From Bretschneidera sinensis (Eukaryota; Streptophyta; Magnoliopsida; Brassicales; Akaniaceae): 64,000 nucleotides of DNA. The notes under the pieces are model-generated. The model made no database searches and was not told the DNA's origin. It worked only from the letters and a program-made list of their open reading frames with translations. Every line of letters starts with the position of its first letter. The stretch's first letter is position 1. The translations under genes were made by a program, and so were the position numbers. The stretch covers positions 67,992,638 through 68,056,637 of the forward strand of contig CM043699.1 of NCBI GenBank assembly GCA_023935145.1, read 5' to 3'. Below, piece after piece: positions 34,401-45,563 of the stretch.

Positions 34401-36722
34401 CAAGAAAAGATGACGTTTACATGTCCTTATGGCACGTTTGCATATAAGAGGATGCCCTTCGGTCTCTGTAATGCACCCATAACCTTTCAACGTTGCAGTT
34501 TGGCAGTTTTTTCTGATATGACCGAAATTTTTTTAGAGATCTTCATGGATGATTTTACACTATTTAGTCTAACCTTTGACGATTGCCTTCATAATCTCTC
34601 TTTAGTTTTGCAACGATGCGAAGAGATGATCCTTGTACTAAATTGGGAGAAATGTCATTTCATGGTCCATGAAGGGATAGTGTTGGGGCATAAAATATCA
34701 TCTAGGGGTATTGAAGTTGACAAAGCAAAGGTGGATGTAATAGAAAAGCTCCCACCTCCCACTTCAGTCAAAGCCATCAGAAGTTTCCTGGGGCATGCAG
34801 GATTTTACAGAAGATTCATTAAGGATTTTTCAAAAATCTATAAAACTCTTTCTAATCTTCTTGTAAAAGATGTGAAGTTTAACTTCTCTGATGATTGTTT
34901 ACAGGCATTTGCTACATTAAAGGATAAGTTGGTGACCGCCCCTGTCATGGTAGCACCAGATTGGAACCTCTCGTTCGAATTAATGTGTGATGCCAGTGAT
35001 ACCGCAGTTGGGGCAGTGCTTGGTCAAAGAATAGATAAGGTTTTTAGGACAATTTATTATGCAAGCCGCACTCTCACCGGACCCCAACTGAACTATGCTA
35101 CCACCGAGAAAGAACATTTAGCTGTTGTATTTGCATTTAATAAGTTTCGATCCTATCTTATTGGATCGAAAGTTACTGTTTATACTGACCATGCGGCTTT
35201 AAAGTATCTTTTAGCGAAGAAGGATGCAAAACCAAGACTGCTGAGGTGGATTCTCCTTCTTCAAGAATTTGATTTAGAAATCAAAGATAAGAAGGGGACT
35301 GACAATCGAGTGGCAGACCACTTATCAAGGCTTGAAAAATCAGAAGAGACTAATATTAGCATTAACGAAGAATTTCCTGATGAGAAAATATTTTCTATTT
35401 CTTCGTTTAATTCTGTTAAATCGGTGTCTGAGACATAATGGTTCATTGATTTCACCAATTACCTTGTAGGAAACTGGATCCCAGGGCACTTCACCTATCA
35501 ACAAAAAAAAGAAACTCCTATCCGATGTAAAACATTATTTTGGAAGGATCCACATTTATACAAATTGTGTGCAGACCAGGTGATTCGCAGATGTGTGTCG
35601 GAGCATGAGTTTAACAGTATTTTGTATTACTGCCATAACAGAGAAGCTGGGGGACATTTTGGTGCAAACCGAACAGCAACAAAGGTATTGCAATCAGGTT
35701 TCTATTGGCCGACTCTGTTTAAGGATGCCCAGGCTTATGTCGCGTCATGTAATAGGTGTCAACGAATTGGTAACATCTCTAAACGAAACGAAATACCTTT
35801 AAACAATATTCTTGTTTGCGAAATATTTGACGTTTAGGGTATTGATTTCATGGGACCCTATCCTGCATCCTTGTCAAATCAGTATATTCTAGTTGCAGTC
35901 GATTATGTGTCTAAATGGGTAGAAACCATAGCAACCCGCACTAATGATGCTAAAGTAGTTCTCCAATTTCTCAAGAAAAACATCTTTACCCGGTTTGGAA
36001 CCCCTAGGACAATAATTAGTGATCGAGGAAAACAATTTGACAATCGTCAATTCAGAACCCTGTTAGGAAAATATGGAGAAACTCACAAACTTGGCACCTC
36101 ATACCATGCACAAACAAGCGGTCAGGTAGAAGTTTCAAATCGGGAGGTGAAAAGAATTTTAGAAAAAACAGTGAATACTTCTAGGAAAGATTGGGCACTC
36201 AAATTAGATGATGCTTTGTGGGCATATAGAACGGCTTTCAAAACACTAATAGGAATGTCACCATATAGGTTGGTTTTGGAAAAGCCTGTCATCTTCCTGT
36301 CGAACTCGAACATAAAGCATATTGGGCTACCAAATTCTTGAATTTTGATATGATAGTTGCAGGGCAAAAGCGTTTGTTGCAGGTTGATGAATTAGAAGAA
36401 CTTCGACTAGGAGCATATGAGAATGCAAGGCTGTACAAGGAAAAAACAAAAAAAATGGTATGATCGACACATCTTGAGGAAAGAATTTGTTCCAGGGCAA
36501 CAAGTTCTTCTGTACAATAGCCAACTTCGTCTATTTCCGGGAAAACTAAAATCTTGGTGGACTGGACCGTACATTGTGATAAGTGTCTCACCTTTTGGTG
36601 CCGTTGAATTACGACATGAGAAAATCAAGGAGACGTTCAAGGTCAACGGGCACAGATTGAAGCACTACATCATGGGGACGTTTGACCCTCAATCATCCAC
36701 AACCATTCTCCAAGAGCCATAA
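31491..36722 (+). pseudogene. gag-pol: Athila gag-pol polyprotein, near-complete but interrupted
   Basis: One frame of about 1743 codons. Gag domain (about 31728-32250), CCHC knuckle (CELCGGSGHHSSNC, about 32378), protease (LCDLGAS near 33260; LILGLPFLATG), RT (WTSPVQVVPKK, RVCIDYRKLN, MPFGLCNAP, catalytic FMDD near 34545), RNase H (CDASDTAVGAVL, TTEKEHLAVV, YTDHAALKYLL), integrase (HHCC at 35627-35765, [29 protein letters not shown]) and a C-terminal KLKSWWTGPYIV region. The 802-codon stretch 33030-35438, covering protease to RNase H, is fully open. Stops: 31677 (TGA), 32487 (TAA), 32874 (TAG), 32934 (TAA), 35436 (TAA), 35835 (TAG). A one-base deletion near 36276 and one extra A in the run near 36450 shift and then restore the frame. 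Confidence 0.92.
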
Positions 36723-37657
36723 ATCGAAAAGTCAAGCTAAAGACTATAAATTAGAACTAACATTTTGTTTTTATTTTTCTTGTATTTGAATTTGTTTTGT
36801 GTGTTTAATTTTTTTGTTTTGTTTGGTTTGTCTTTTAGTTAAGTTTTTATTGTTTTAAATTGGTTATTTTTGTTTTGTTTTCAGGATTGATTTGAGTCAG
36901 GCCCGAGACCCAGCACTACAGCCATACACTTTGAGCGTTGCAGCGCTGAATAGATCATTATGCAGAGTTTGGACCAGAGACTCAATGCTGCACCCCTAGG
37001 AAGACACCACTGCAGCGCCGAGTTGTGCACTGGGTTTTAAAAACAAGTTCTCTCACTGTTAGGTTGCGTAAAATTTCTAATTTCCAGTGCCTCTCTCTCT
37101 CAAAATCACTAAAATTCAACTTTCTTCCCTTATCGCACCACCAAATCAGGGTTCTTGTGCATCTTTCACCACGGATTGCCCCAGCTCTTCATGGAAATTT
37201 CACATCTCAAGTGCTTTTGGGTAACTTTGCTTTCTTCCAATCAAGTAAGGTTTCTTCACCTTAAAACAACAAAAATTCGGATTATTGAGTAAAATCACTC
37301 GAATTTTTTTATTTTTTTTTGCCTTACAATACATGGTGATTTGATGTGATATTGAGAAATGTAGAAACAGATCAGTTGAAACCTCTTAGTTTTAGCTGGA
37401 TTGTTTTTATTATCTTGGCTGTTAGTTGGGAGAAAACTGTGATTGTGGCTGCGTGAAATTCTGGTGATGGTGGGTGGGCTATGCACTATATTATTCTGGG
37501 TCATTTGAGACTCGTTGATTGAAGACATTGCACAGCTCTGATTGAAAGTTGTTCTACAAATTTCTTTGAGAATCTGTGTGTGTATAAGAGTGTGTTGCTT
37601 TAGGTTGTCTTCTGTAGATTTGGGCTTGGTTATTTACAGAAAAGAAGTCTTGATCAA
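36723..37657 (+). other. Region between gag-pol and the third ORF
   Basis: T-rich stretch ending ttttgttttgttttcag (AG at 36883-36884), a strong plant-type splice acceptor, followed by a degenerate GC-rich cassette (36899-37025) and AT-rich sequence. A hairpin-like agtcaagctaaagact lies at 36730-36745, recalling the motif after gag-pro in the other families. No gene seen. Confidence 0.55.
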
Positions 37658-38715
37658 ATGGCTCCTCCCAAACGCGCGAGACCCATCTCTACAAGTTACA
37701 ATTCTGAGCTATTTGTTTCAAAGGAAGTAGAATAGAGGTTTGAGCGTTCCCAATCCCTGAAAAGGGATGTAATATCACCAAGGGACACTTTCCACTCATT
37801 CACAGGATCATCGCTACCCGAAAATGGGAAACATTCTGCACAACACTAGAAGCTGCAATTATTCTGGTCGTGCACGAATTTTATGCGAATGCTGCCGAGC
37901 ACATGAATCTGAAGGTGAAAGTTAGAGGGAAGCTGGTGGCATTCGATAAAGGCACAATTAATAAACTACTCGTTACTCCCAACATCCCAATGGATGAGTA
38001 CAGTGCCTATGCCAGTGCGCCTGACCTCGACGAGGTAATCCGGGTTCTCTGTAAATTTGAGACACAATGGAAATTATCAGGTGATGAGCGGACTTCATTT
38101 CCATCGAGTGCAATAGATAGGACAGCGAAAGCTTGGCATTACTTTGTGGGTGCTCGTTTGCTTTTGATGACCCATTTAAGCGATGTCACAAGAGACAGGG
38201 CAATCTTGTTATTTTCCATCTACCAAGGATTGAGTATTGATGTGGGAAGCCTTATCTAAAACAGCATTTTATACAGTGCGAATTCGATCAATGTGGGGTT
38301 GTATTTCCAATCTTTGATAATAGTCCTTTGTGGCTCGTGTGGTGTTACCTGGACTGCTGGGGAATAAATTAAACAACCAATGCATCCATTGGATCTCAGG
38401 ACTATCTATAGGATCACAGATATAGATCAAGCACTAAGCCATGGAGCCTCTTCCTCACAGCCTCCGCCAGCACGGCAACAACGGAATATGTCACTTTCTG
38501 ATCGTTTGACAGTGGTTGAGACGGAGCTTCATGAGCTTCGGCAATGGGGTCAGCAGCAGGCATCATACATTGCGAGTTATTTTCAAACCAATGACCAGAT
38601 GATGAGAATTTTTGCCACTCATTTGGGAATCGACATACAGCAGCTTCCTTCGCTACCACCATATCCCAGTCATAGCAATGATCCAGAGGATGAGGACATT
38701 GACAAGGACGATTGA
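37658..38715 (+). pseudogene. Third ORF of Athila (plant transposon protein domain), broken
   Basis: Probable start MAPPKRARP at 37658, with a TAG about 24 codons in and a frameshift. From about 37815 the second frame reads RKWETFC...VHEFYANAAEHM, WHYFVGARLLL, RAILLFSIYQGLSIDVG and INVGLYFQSLI..LC, the pattern of the 'putative plant transposon protein' family found in this place in many Athila elements. The C-terminal part (38380-38715) has a Gln-rich, probably coiled segment and an acidic tail (DPEDEDIDKDD). Further stops lie at 38257 and near 38369. The position matches the envelope-like ORF, but I see no signal peptide or membrane segment, and the function is unknown. Confidence 0.7.
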
Positions 38716-40127
38716 TTCAGGTTCTGACTAATCAAGGGAGTTTTTTTCTCTTACTTTATGTTCAAATTTTATACATTGTGGACAATGTATCATTTAAGCT
38801 TGGGGGTGGGGGAAGTTATCTGAGTGTTGTGTGCTGCTCATGTTTCTAGTTATTTTCGTTTCTAGTTATTTTTCTGTTTATTTTATCTGTGTGCTTTATT
38901 TTGTTTGATTTTGATTTTGCCGATGATGATAAATATAGTGACTTGATTATAGCCATTGAAAATTTGAAAAATATTGCGTTTGTCTGTATGCTTGAGTTTG
39001 TTGTTGGATTTATTTTACATTAAACTCTTTGAACACAATGAGCGCTTACACCTAAGCACTTTGTTGTCTTACTGTTTCAGAGAACGTTTATGTGAGCAAT
39101 GTAGTTTCTTGAGATCTCATGGACTCTAGAACTTGTTTGAAGTCCACTCAAGGCGAAATCCTAGGTAGTACAGTACCATAGAAATGATTCAGGCTATGTT
39201 TGGAACGTTTGAGCTTTTCTAGCCAACCCTTGATATGTGATTATCCTTAGTTTTCCCCTTTTGAGCTTGAATATCTGTTGCTTTATCATCCGACCATCTA
39301 ATCTATGTTCTTAAAAATAAAATAAAAAATAAAAAAATACTACAACTCTACCTTTCACCTGTAAGCACATTGATTAATGAACGGACTATTCTCTTAAGTG
39401 GTGACAGAGGATTGAGCAAGAGAAAACGGTCTTCGACTTGGCTGTGTTAATTATCAAATATTTCCCATCGAGAGTGAGCAAGGGACCCTAGTCATAAGAG
39501 GGCAAAGGAAAGATCGAAGTTGAAAAGTTTCATTCGTGCGCACGGAAATAAAGACTAGTGCTACTAGAGTACAGGCATTTAAAAATAAAAAAAAAAAAAG
39601 ATGTGACAACAGCAAAAGTATTGGAGTATTATATGATAACTAAGGGAAAGTTTGAAATAAAATTTTTATTGGTTGATGTGCTTAAGGTGATGTGAGTCTC
39701 AAATAAATCCTTTACCATTCCTTTGCCTTAGCCAAAGTTATAAGCTGAATAAAGTCCTGGTGATCTCGGGTATTGTCATGGCCTACATTAGTGGAGAGTG
39801 GTGTGAAAAGCAAGCTTATAGACTCTGAAAGATTGGCATTATTCTACTTGCTTGCATAAACCGATCAGAGTGGCGAGACGATTAAGTTTATAAAGGTGTT
39901 ACACACACACACGTTTGAAGAATTTGATGTAAGATAAGGCTAGCAATAAATTTGAAATTCTAGACATTAGCAGTATTTGGAAATTTTTCTTGCGTTATGA
40001 TCTATATGCAATCTTTGAGGCATGTTGTTATCAAATCTAATCAAACCATCTCTCACTCTTAGGATGTGTGTGTTAGGACTTTTTTCTAGTTTCCTCGAGG
40101 ACTAGCAAAAATGTAAGTTTGGGGGTG
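38716..40127 (+). other. Athila 3' noncoding region and polypurine tracts
   Basis: 1.4 kb without genes. An internal purine tract lies at 38801-38815 (tgggggtgggggaag). An A-rich stretch lies at 39307-39340 and a short CA repeat at 39901-39911. The terminal polypurine tract (aagtttgggggtg, 40115-40127) abuts the 3' LTR. Confidence 0.7.
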
Positions 40128-41569
40128 TGATAACTCTGAATAAATCATGTTATTATACTTCTTTTAGGCACGTTTTTGGTGTTGATCTTAAGCATTAGAT
40201 TTGTGTTTCATGTGTTTTTTTTAGAAAATTTTAGTTTAGTTTATTATTCTACTATTAGTTTGTTTTAGTTAACTTGAATGATCAATGCTGAGTTTTGGGA
40301 ATTTAGTGTGCAGACACTCAAGGTTGTAACAATGGAATAGGGCTGGAAGGGCAAAATGTGTGAAAATGACAGAAACTCAGAGCTGCAGCGCTGGTTCCTC
40401 AGCGCTGCAGCGCTGGAATCTGGCAGGAATAGTAAAATTTGTGAAGTGGACAGAAACTCAATGCTGTAATGCTAGAACGTGACAAGGATTCAAGCTGCAG
40501 CATTGGTTCGTGGGGCACTGCAGTTCTGGCTAGGGTTCGATTTGTGGCTAGCGCTGCAGCGCTGGGAAGTCAACGCTGCAGCACTGGCCGGCAGATTCAG
40601 AATATTATAAATAGAAAACCCTAGCTGAACAAAAGGGGAGTGCGGTTGTTGAACCGAAAAATAGAGTTTGAGGAGACGAGACACAAAAGGGGAGTCAGAG
40701 ACACTCCTGGAGGCTCCTCTGAAGCTTTTAATCATTTTTCTCCGGTTTTGCTTTATTCTTATTTAGTTATGTTGATGTTTTATGATATGAACTTGGTTTG
40801 TTTAAATATTATTATGGAGTAGGCATTTTTGTGTTAAGGATAGATGAATCCTAAACCTATGTCTTGAGTTGCTATTTGGACAAGTTGGAATTTAATGTGT
40901 TTTTCAAAGAGTGTGTTTTAATGTTCTTAATGTTGTTTGTTATTTTGATTCCTTCTTTAAGCATGGTGATGCATCGAATAGAGAAGCTATGTTTTTATGA
41001 ATGGTTGAATTAATAAATATGATGTTGGATTGTTGTCTATGCACAGGCCAGGGTAAAACATGCCATGAATGGAATAGAAGTAACCGAATAGGGATTCTAG
41101 GAAATTCATGTGGTCCGTTTGAATCGTAACCGAATAGGGAGATTTAACTGAAAGGAATTCCACTGAGCTTAATGCTTCTTGATTTGAATTAATCTAGAAT
41201 AGACCTGGAATATGGATAACCAATTTATTGGGAATTCTACCATCTTGAAAAATGTATTAAACAAAACTTGTCCATTCGAAACTCTTGGAAATGATGGTTT
41301 AGGTGAAGTCGAGTCCTTAGCACGTTAATTTATAAGAATCTAATTCCAAAGATTGAAATTCGTCCTTTTATTTACTATTGTCATATGTTTTTCCCTTAGT
41401 TAATTGTTAGTAAATTCTTCTCCTACAATTATTCATTAGCTCAAATAACGGTAAGAGTTGAGTCATAATTTCTGTATTATTTATTTAGTCCTCGTTGGGA
41501 ACGATATTCACTCATCATTTTATTACTTGAATGATTAGTGCACTTGCTAGTGTCAATTTCATCGCATCA
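40128..41569 (+). repeat. 3' LTR of Athila element with pol
   Basis: 1442 bp, TGATAACTCTG...CATCGCATCA, followed by AAGTC (41570-41574). It lacks the 49-bp and 22-bp segments present in the 5' LTR and has a scatter of base changes, so this insertion is older than the one at 10780. Confidence 0.92.
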
Positions 41570-41574
41570 AAGTC

Positions 41575-41987
41575 CAAGGCAATGATTGAACTTACTTAGA
41601 GGTAGAACTTTGGTGCCTAAATCTGTAGGATTTTCTTCCGTGGCTACCTTGTCCACATGAATGCATCCTTTTGTAACATTTTCCTGAATGAAATGATACC
41701 GAACATCAATATACTTTGTCCTCTCATGGAACATCAGATTCCTACACAAGTGCCACGCACTTTGGCTATCCGAATACACCACCACCTGCTCTTTCAGGAC
41801 CTTCCACTCTTCCAACAACCCCTTGCACCACATAGCCTCCTTAATGGCTTCCGTTGCCGCTAAGTACTCAGCCTCAGTTGTTGAGAGTGCTACCACCGGC
41901 TGCAACGAAGCCTTCATGTACCTCAGCAACCACTTCATCCCAAGCAAAAGCTCATTTTCGGGATTATTCACAAATCTGCTGAGAACA
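41575..41987 (-). pseudogene. pol (RH): Copia RNase H region (minus, subfamily L)
   Basis: The minus frame gives WLLRYMK, LQPVVALSTTEAEYLAATEAIKEAMW, YSDSQSAWHLCRN, ERTKYIDVRYHFI and DLGTKVLP: the C-terminal RNase H of Ty1/copia pol, with the E and D catalytic residues. Between RYMK and LQPVVALS about 50 residues normal for this family are missing, so the first RNase H aspartate is lost. The other copia copy at 62580 has the same gap. It continues to the LTR through 29744-29850. It is cut at 41987 by an Athila LTR. Confidence 0.85.
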
Positions 41988-43494
41988 TGACGAGAGTCAT
42001 AAAATGCACTTTAACAGTACTTAATTGTTAGCATTTTAGGGTTGATCTAGGTTTTAATTGCACTTTTATACGTTAACAACTCTAAAGTATCATTCTTGGA
42101 TCGTTGATCTATTTCGGTGCATTTTCAGGTACTTTAAGCTCAAAAGAGGAGGAAAAGTTATCATTGCTTGAAGCACAAAGACTCAAGGCATACTTGAGTG
42201 AAGGAATGCTTCTGGAAGGACAAGATGGAGGGCTTAAAAGAGCAATAGCTGATGCCCGCACTAGAAAGGTGTTTCACTAAATTGCTAGAATTGCCCGTAC
42301 AGATCAATCATCTTTGCAAATTAAACTGTATTGATACAAGAAGAACCAGGAGATGAGCCATATATGCTTAGAAATATCCAAAAGTTTATTTTCTGGAGAA
42401 TTTTACGATTCGTAAAAATGATTTTTCTAGAGAAAGTTATGGCAGTTTTAGTAGAAAAAGGTCAGGCTGTGCGGGTTGTGCGGGATTTCAGCGTGAATGG
42501 CATGTGAAGGCTTAAATCCCACATCCCACATCGGTTAGAAACATATTTCTATATCCCACATCCCACATCGGATTGGAAACACATTGCACTCATGGTATTT
42601 GCCTATATAAGACCCACTCCACTTTAGCTTTGAGGACCATCGGAGAATCTAAGATCATCTGAGATCATCAGAAAGTGAATCCAGAGGGCCCTTAGGAGGA
42701 ATCCAAAGTACTTTTGGAGGGCAAGCTGAAGAATCGCCGAAGCTTTCCCTACCAAGGGGGAGATGATCACTGAGAGGTCGGAGGCAACTTGAGGACGCAT
42801 GAGCCTCGTGGCCGGCTAGTCTCCAAGCAAGGCGAAGGGATGAATCCCTAAGTGTAGTTGTTCTTATTTTCCTTTATTTGATTCAATTGTAGTTTTGTAT
42901 TATTTTCATTAAACATTGTTATGTTTTATTCTTTAATTTGATTAGTAGATTTCTTATTAGTCCAGTGATTGCATGCTTCTTTTCCATATAAGTCTAGTCA
43001 TGCTCTTCTTATGTGTATTTGTTTGGGTGTGATTGAGTCCGGTAGATCTCTTTTATAGATTTGTCTATTGCTACGGTATTGTCATTTAGATATATCGTCA
43101 TCTTTTGATAATTTATAAGTTAGGTCATGTGTGCTTGAAAGTAAAGAATAATTCATATCAATTACATTAGGGTTTATACATGCGCTTTAATTGAATATTT
43201 GTCGATTGCTTGTTTGGGATATGAAACTTGCAATCGAGATAAAAAAAAAACTGAATCAAGTTAGGATTAGGGCAAAGAACCTAGGGAGGATTTTTGGAAC
43301 CTTGTTGTTTCTTTATTATATCATCCATCAATTATTTACACAATTTTCACACAATCAACAATTCAGATTTTGTCACTTTAACTTTTATCATTTGTGTTGA
43401 GGTTTACACCTTCTTTTGTAATTAGTTTGTTTCCCTGCGAAATTGACACCCCAAAGCTGTACTACAATACTGCGTTATTTTTTGGACGTAATCA
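41988..43494 (+). repeat. 5' LTR of Athila subfamily II
   Basis: 1507 bp, TGACGAGAGTCATAAAATGC...GTAATCA. It aligns with the 10780 LTR at both ends and in R/U5. It lacks the U3 module and the GC-rich cassette; in their place are a different spacer (42185-42270) and two USE-like repeats before the TATA box. This makes it a natural 'without' control for the module. Confidence 0.9.
42516..42610 (+). promoter_or_regulatory. Duplicated USE-like element plus TATA box
   Basis: ATCCCACATCG, matching the plant snRNA upstream sequence element (RTCCCACATCG), occurs at 42523-42533 and 42560-42570, each preceded by an extra atcccac. The second is separated by exactly 33 bases from TATATAA (42604-42610), the spacing known for RNA polymerase II snRNA promoters in plants. 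The inverted LTR at 46137-47624 keeps the same layout (47088-47098, 47052-47062 with one mismatch, TATA at 47012-47018, gap 33). Confidence 0.7.
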
Positions 43495-43499
43495 AATTT

Positions 43500-43517
43500 T
43501 GGCGCCGTTGCCAGAGA
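43500..43517 (+). other. Primer-binding site, tRNA-Asp, two mismatches
   Basis: TGGCGCCGTTGCCAGAGA differs from the exact site by two G-to-A changes. Confidence 0.85.
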
Positions 43518-43765
43518 GACGCGCTTAAGTACAAAGAAGATTGTCAACTTTTGACATGACGGTAGAAGAATTGTAAATACTTTTTCTTTTCAGCAGCTGT
43601 AAAGGCGGTAACTTCGTTCCTTCTTTTAGCTTGCTGCATTATTTTTTTTCTTTTCCTTCTTTCTTTTTATAGTATTTTTTTATTATTATTGTTCTTTTTT
43701 CTATGTTTTGATTTTCTGATTTTTTTATTATGTTTTATTTATTTCCTCTCTGATTCATTTGGTGT

Positions 43766-45514
43766 ATGCTTAGACCGAGAGATTTGCGAGGTAGATTCAT
43801 TAGAGGACCCGAACTAGAATTACCCTCTCCTTCCAAGTCTAATAGTGAAACTTCACCTAGATCAACCAATAGTGGAAACCCAAGTGAGAATTTAGAGGAT
43901 TTTGTTAACATGGCCGATAACCTTAATGAGAATGTTGCTAGGACACTTCAGGATTACCTCCACCCTACACGCACAACCACTCCATCTTGCATCATGTTTC
44001 CAGCTAACATTCCCCAATTAGATCTTAAAACAGGGATGATACAGTTACTCCCTACATTTTATGGCATGAAAAATGAAAACCCATATGTGCACATTAGGGA
44101 GTTTGAGGAAGTAGTTGTGACTTTTCATAGTCAAGATGAAACCGATGACATTGTGAGGCTTAAGTTCTTTCCTTTCGCTTTAAAGGATAGAGCTAAGAGT
44201 TGGCTATACTCACTAAGACCACGATCTATTGGGTCATGGACTGAGATGACTCGGGCTTTCTTTAACAAATACTTTCCCCAACATAAGACCAATGATTTGA
44301 AAAGGAAAATCTCCACCTTTGCACAAAAGGATAGTGAGACATTATATCAGTCTTGGGAGAGATTTAAGGAGTTATTGAGTATGTGTCCTCACCATGGGTA
44401 TGAGAGTTGGCGCTTGGTGAGCTATTTTTATGAAGGACTTACATATAGAGAGCGCCAATTCGTAGAGGTGAGGTGTAATGGTGAATTTTTGTAGAAAGAT
44501 CCTAATGAGGCCATAGAGTACCTCAATGAGCTTGTTGAAAAAGCTCACACTTGGACTGGACCTAGTGCTACTGAAAGCACAAATAGGTCACGACCTATAG
44601 GGAACCCAAATGGTGGTGGAATTTACCATCTTAGGGAAGAGGATAACCTTAAGGCCAAGGTCGAGATGCTCACTAGGGAACTAGAGGTATTAAAAACTAA
44701 GAGCTTAAAGCCAACACACATAGTTAATCATGCAAAATATTTTGAATCGTGTTTTGTGTGTGGCGAGGTAGATCATCTCGCCCAAGAGTGTCCCACATTT
44801 GCTGAGATGAGAGGGATGTATAAGGAACAATGTAATGCCTTAGGCATGTACAAGAAGCCTTTGACACCCTTCTCTGATACTTATAATCTGAGACGGCGAA
44901 ATCACCCCAATTTCAGCTGGAAGTCTGAAAACCAGCAGCTTGCACAAACCCCTACACCATATCTTGAACCATTTCATGCACCTGTATCTTCTAGGAGTTC
45001 TTTAGAAGACACTTTACACGCTTTTATTGAAGCACAGTGGAAGACTAATCAAAGCCTTGAATCTTTAATTGTGCAGGTTGTTGAAGAGCATAAAGAGATA
45101 AAGAGCCAAGTGTCCAAGTTAATGAGCTACTTGAGTGTGACTGAGCGAGGTAAGTTCCCTTCTCAAGCTCAGTCCACATCTCATGGTCAGCATCTGGTGC
45201 AACAGAATGTGAAGTAGGTGAATGCCATTGAGACAGTAAGTGGTAAGTTATTACACATCCCAACAACGAAAAAATCAGAGGATGTGGACGAAAGCCACCA
45301 AGCATACATGATAGACTCATTCATGGAAAAGGTCCAACACCTTAATCCATTGGAGTCCACCCTCACTCATGGCTTCACAAGAGCATATATCGAGCCAGAA
45401 TTTATGGGTGTTACTAATGACATTCTTGAGGCCTCTCAAAAACATACAAGAACCAAATTTAGCAATGAAGCAGTGGCGGGTGCATTCAACCTATGTTTTT
45501 CTAGGAAGGAATAA
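43766..45514 (+). pseudogene. gag: Athila subfamily II gag (no protease)
   Basis: Frame from MLRPRDLRGRF. Gag domain (about residues 90-225), stop at 44492 (TAG where relatives have CAG), CCHC knuckle (CFVCGEVDHLAQEC, about 44750), coiled linker (VEEHKEIKSQVSKLMSYL) and a second stop at 45215 (TAG, expected CAG). After VNAIETVSGK the relatives enter the protease, but this frame passes directly into a roughly 90-residue tail (HLNPLESTLTHGFTRAYIEPEF...) with a natural stop at 45512. The tail reads well across all codons and recurs in the inverted copy, so the deletion is probably a family feature. Confidence 0.85.
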
Positions 45515-45517
45515 GGG

Positions 45518-45563
45518 CGTCTGGCTGAAGACGTAAAACTTAGCGCTCATGGGAGGCACCCCA
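45518..45563 (+). promoter_or_regulatory. Conserved double-hairpin RNA motif (subfamily II)
   Basis: CGTCTggctgaAGACG at 45518-45533 and TGGGaggcacCCCA at 45550-45563, starting four bases after the gag stop. Same motif as at 15812. Confidence 0.6.

Larger units (their letters stand above)
29851..41569 (+). mobile_element. Complete Athila element with gag-pol and third ORF, 11.7 kb
   Basis: 11,719 bp: LTR (1516 bp), tRNA-Asp primer site, gag-pol in one frame, a third ORF in the envelope position, polypurine tract, LTR (1442 bp), with AAGTC duplications. This is the only element here with a nearly complete gag-pol, so it represents the type that could have supplied enzymes to the gag-only families. 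Its own frame now has several nonsense codons and two frameshifts. Confidence 0.93.

Noticed and set aside
37025..37264. 79-residue frame between gag-pol and the third ORF
   Set aside because: CT-rich simple sequence in a noncoding region, no domain, and the third ORF start at 37658 fits better.
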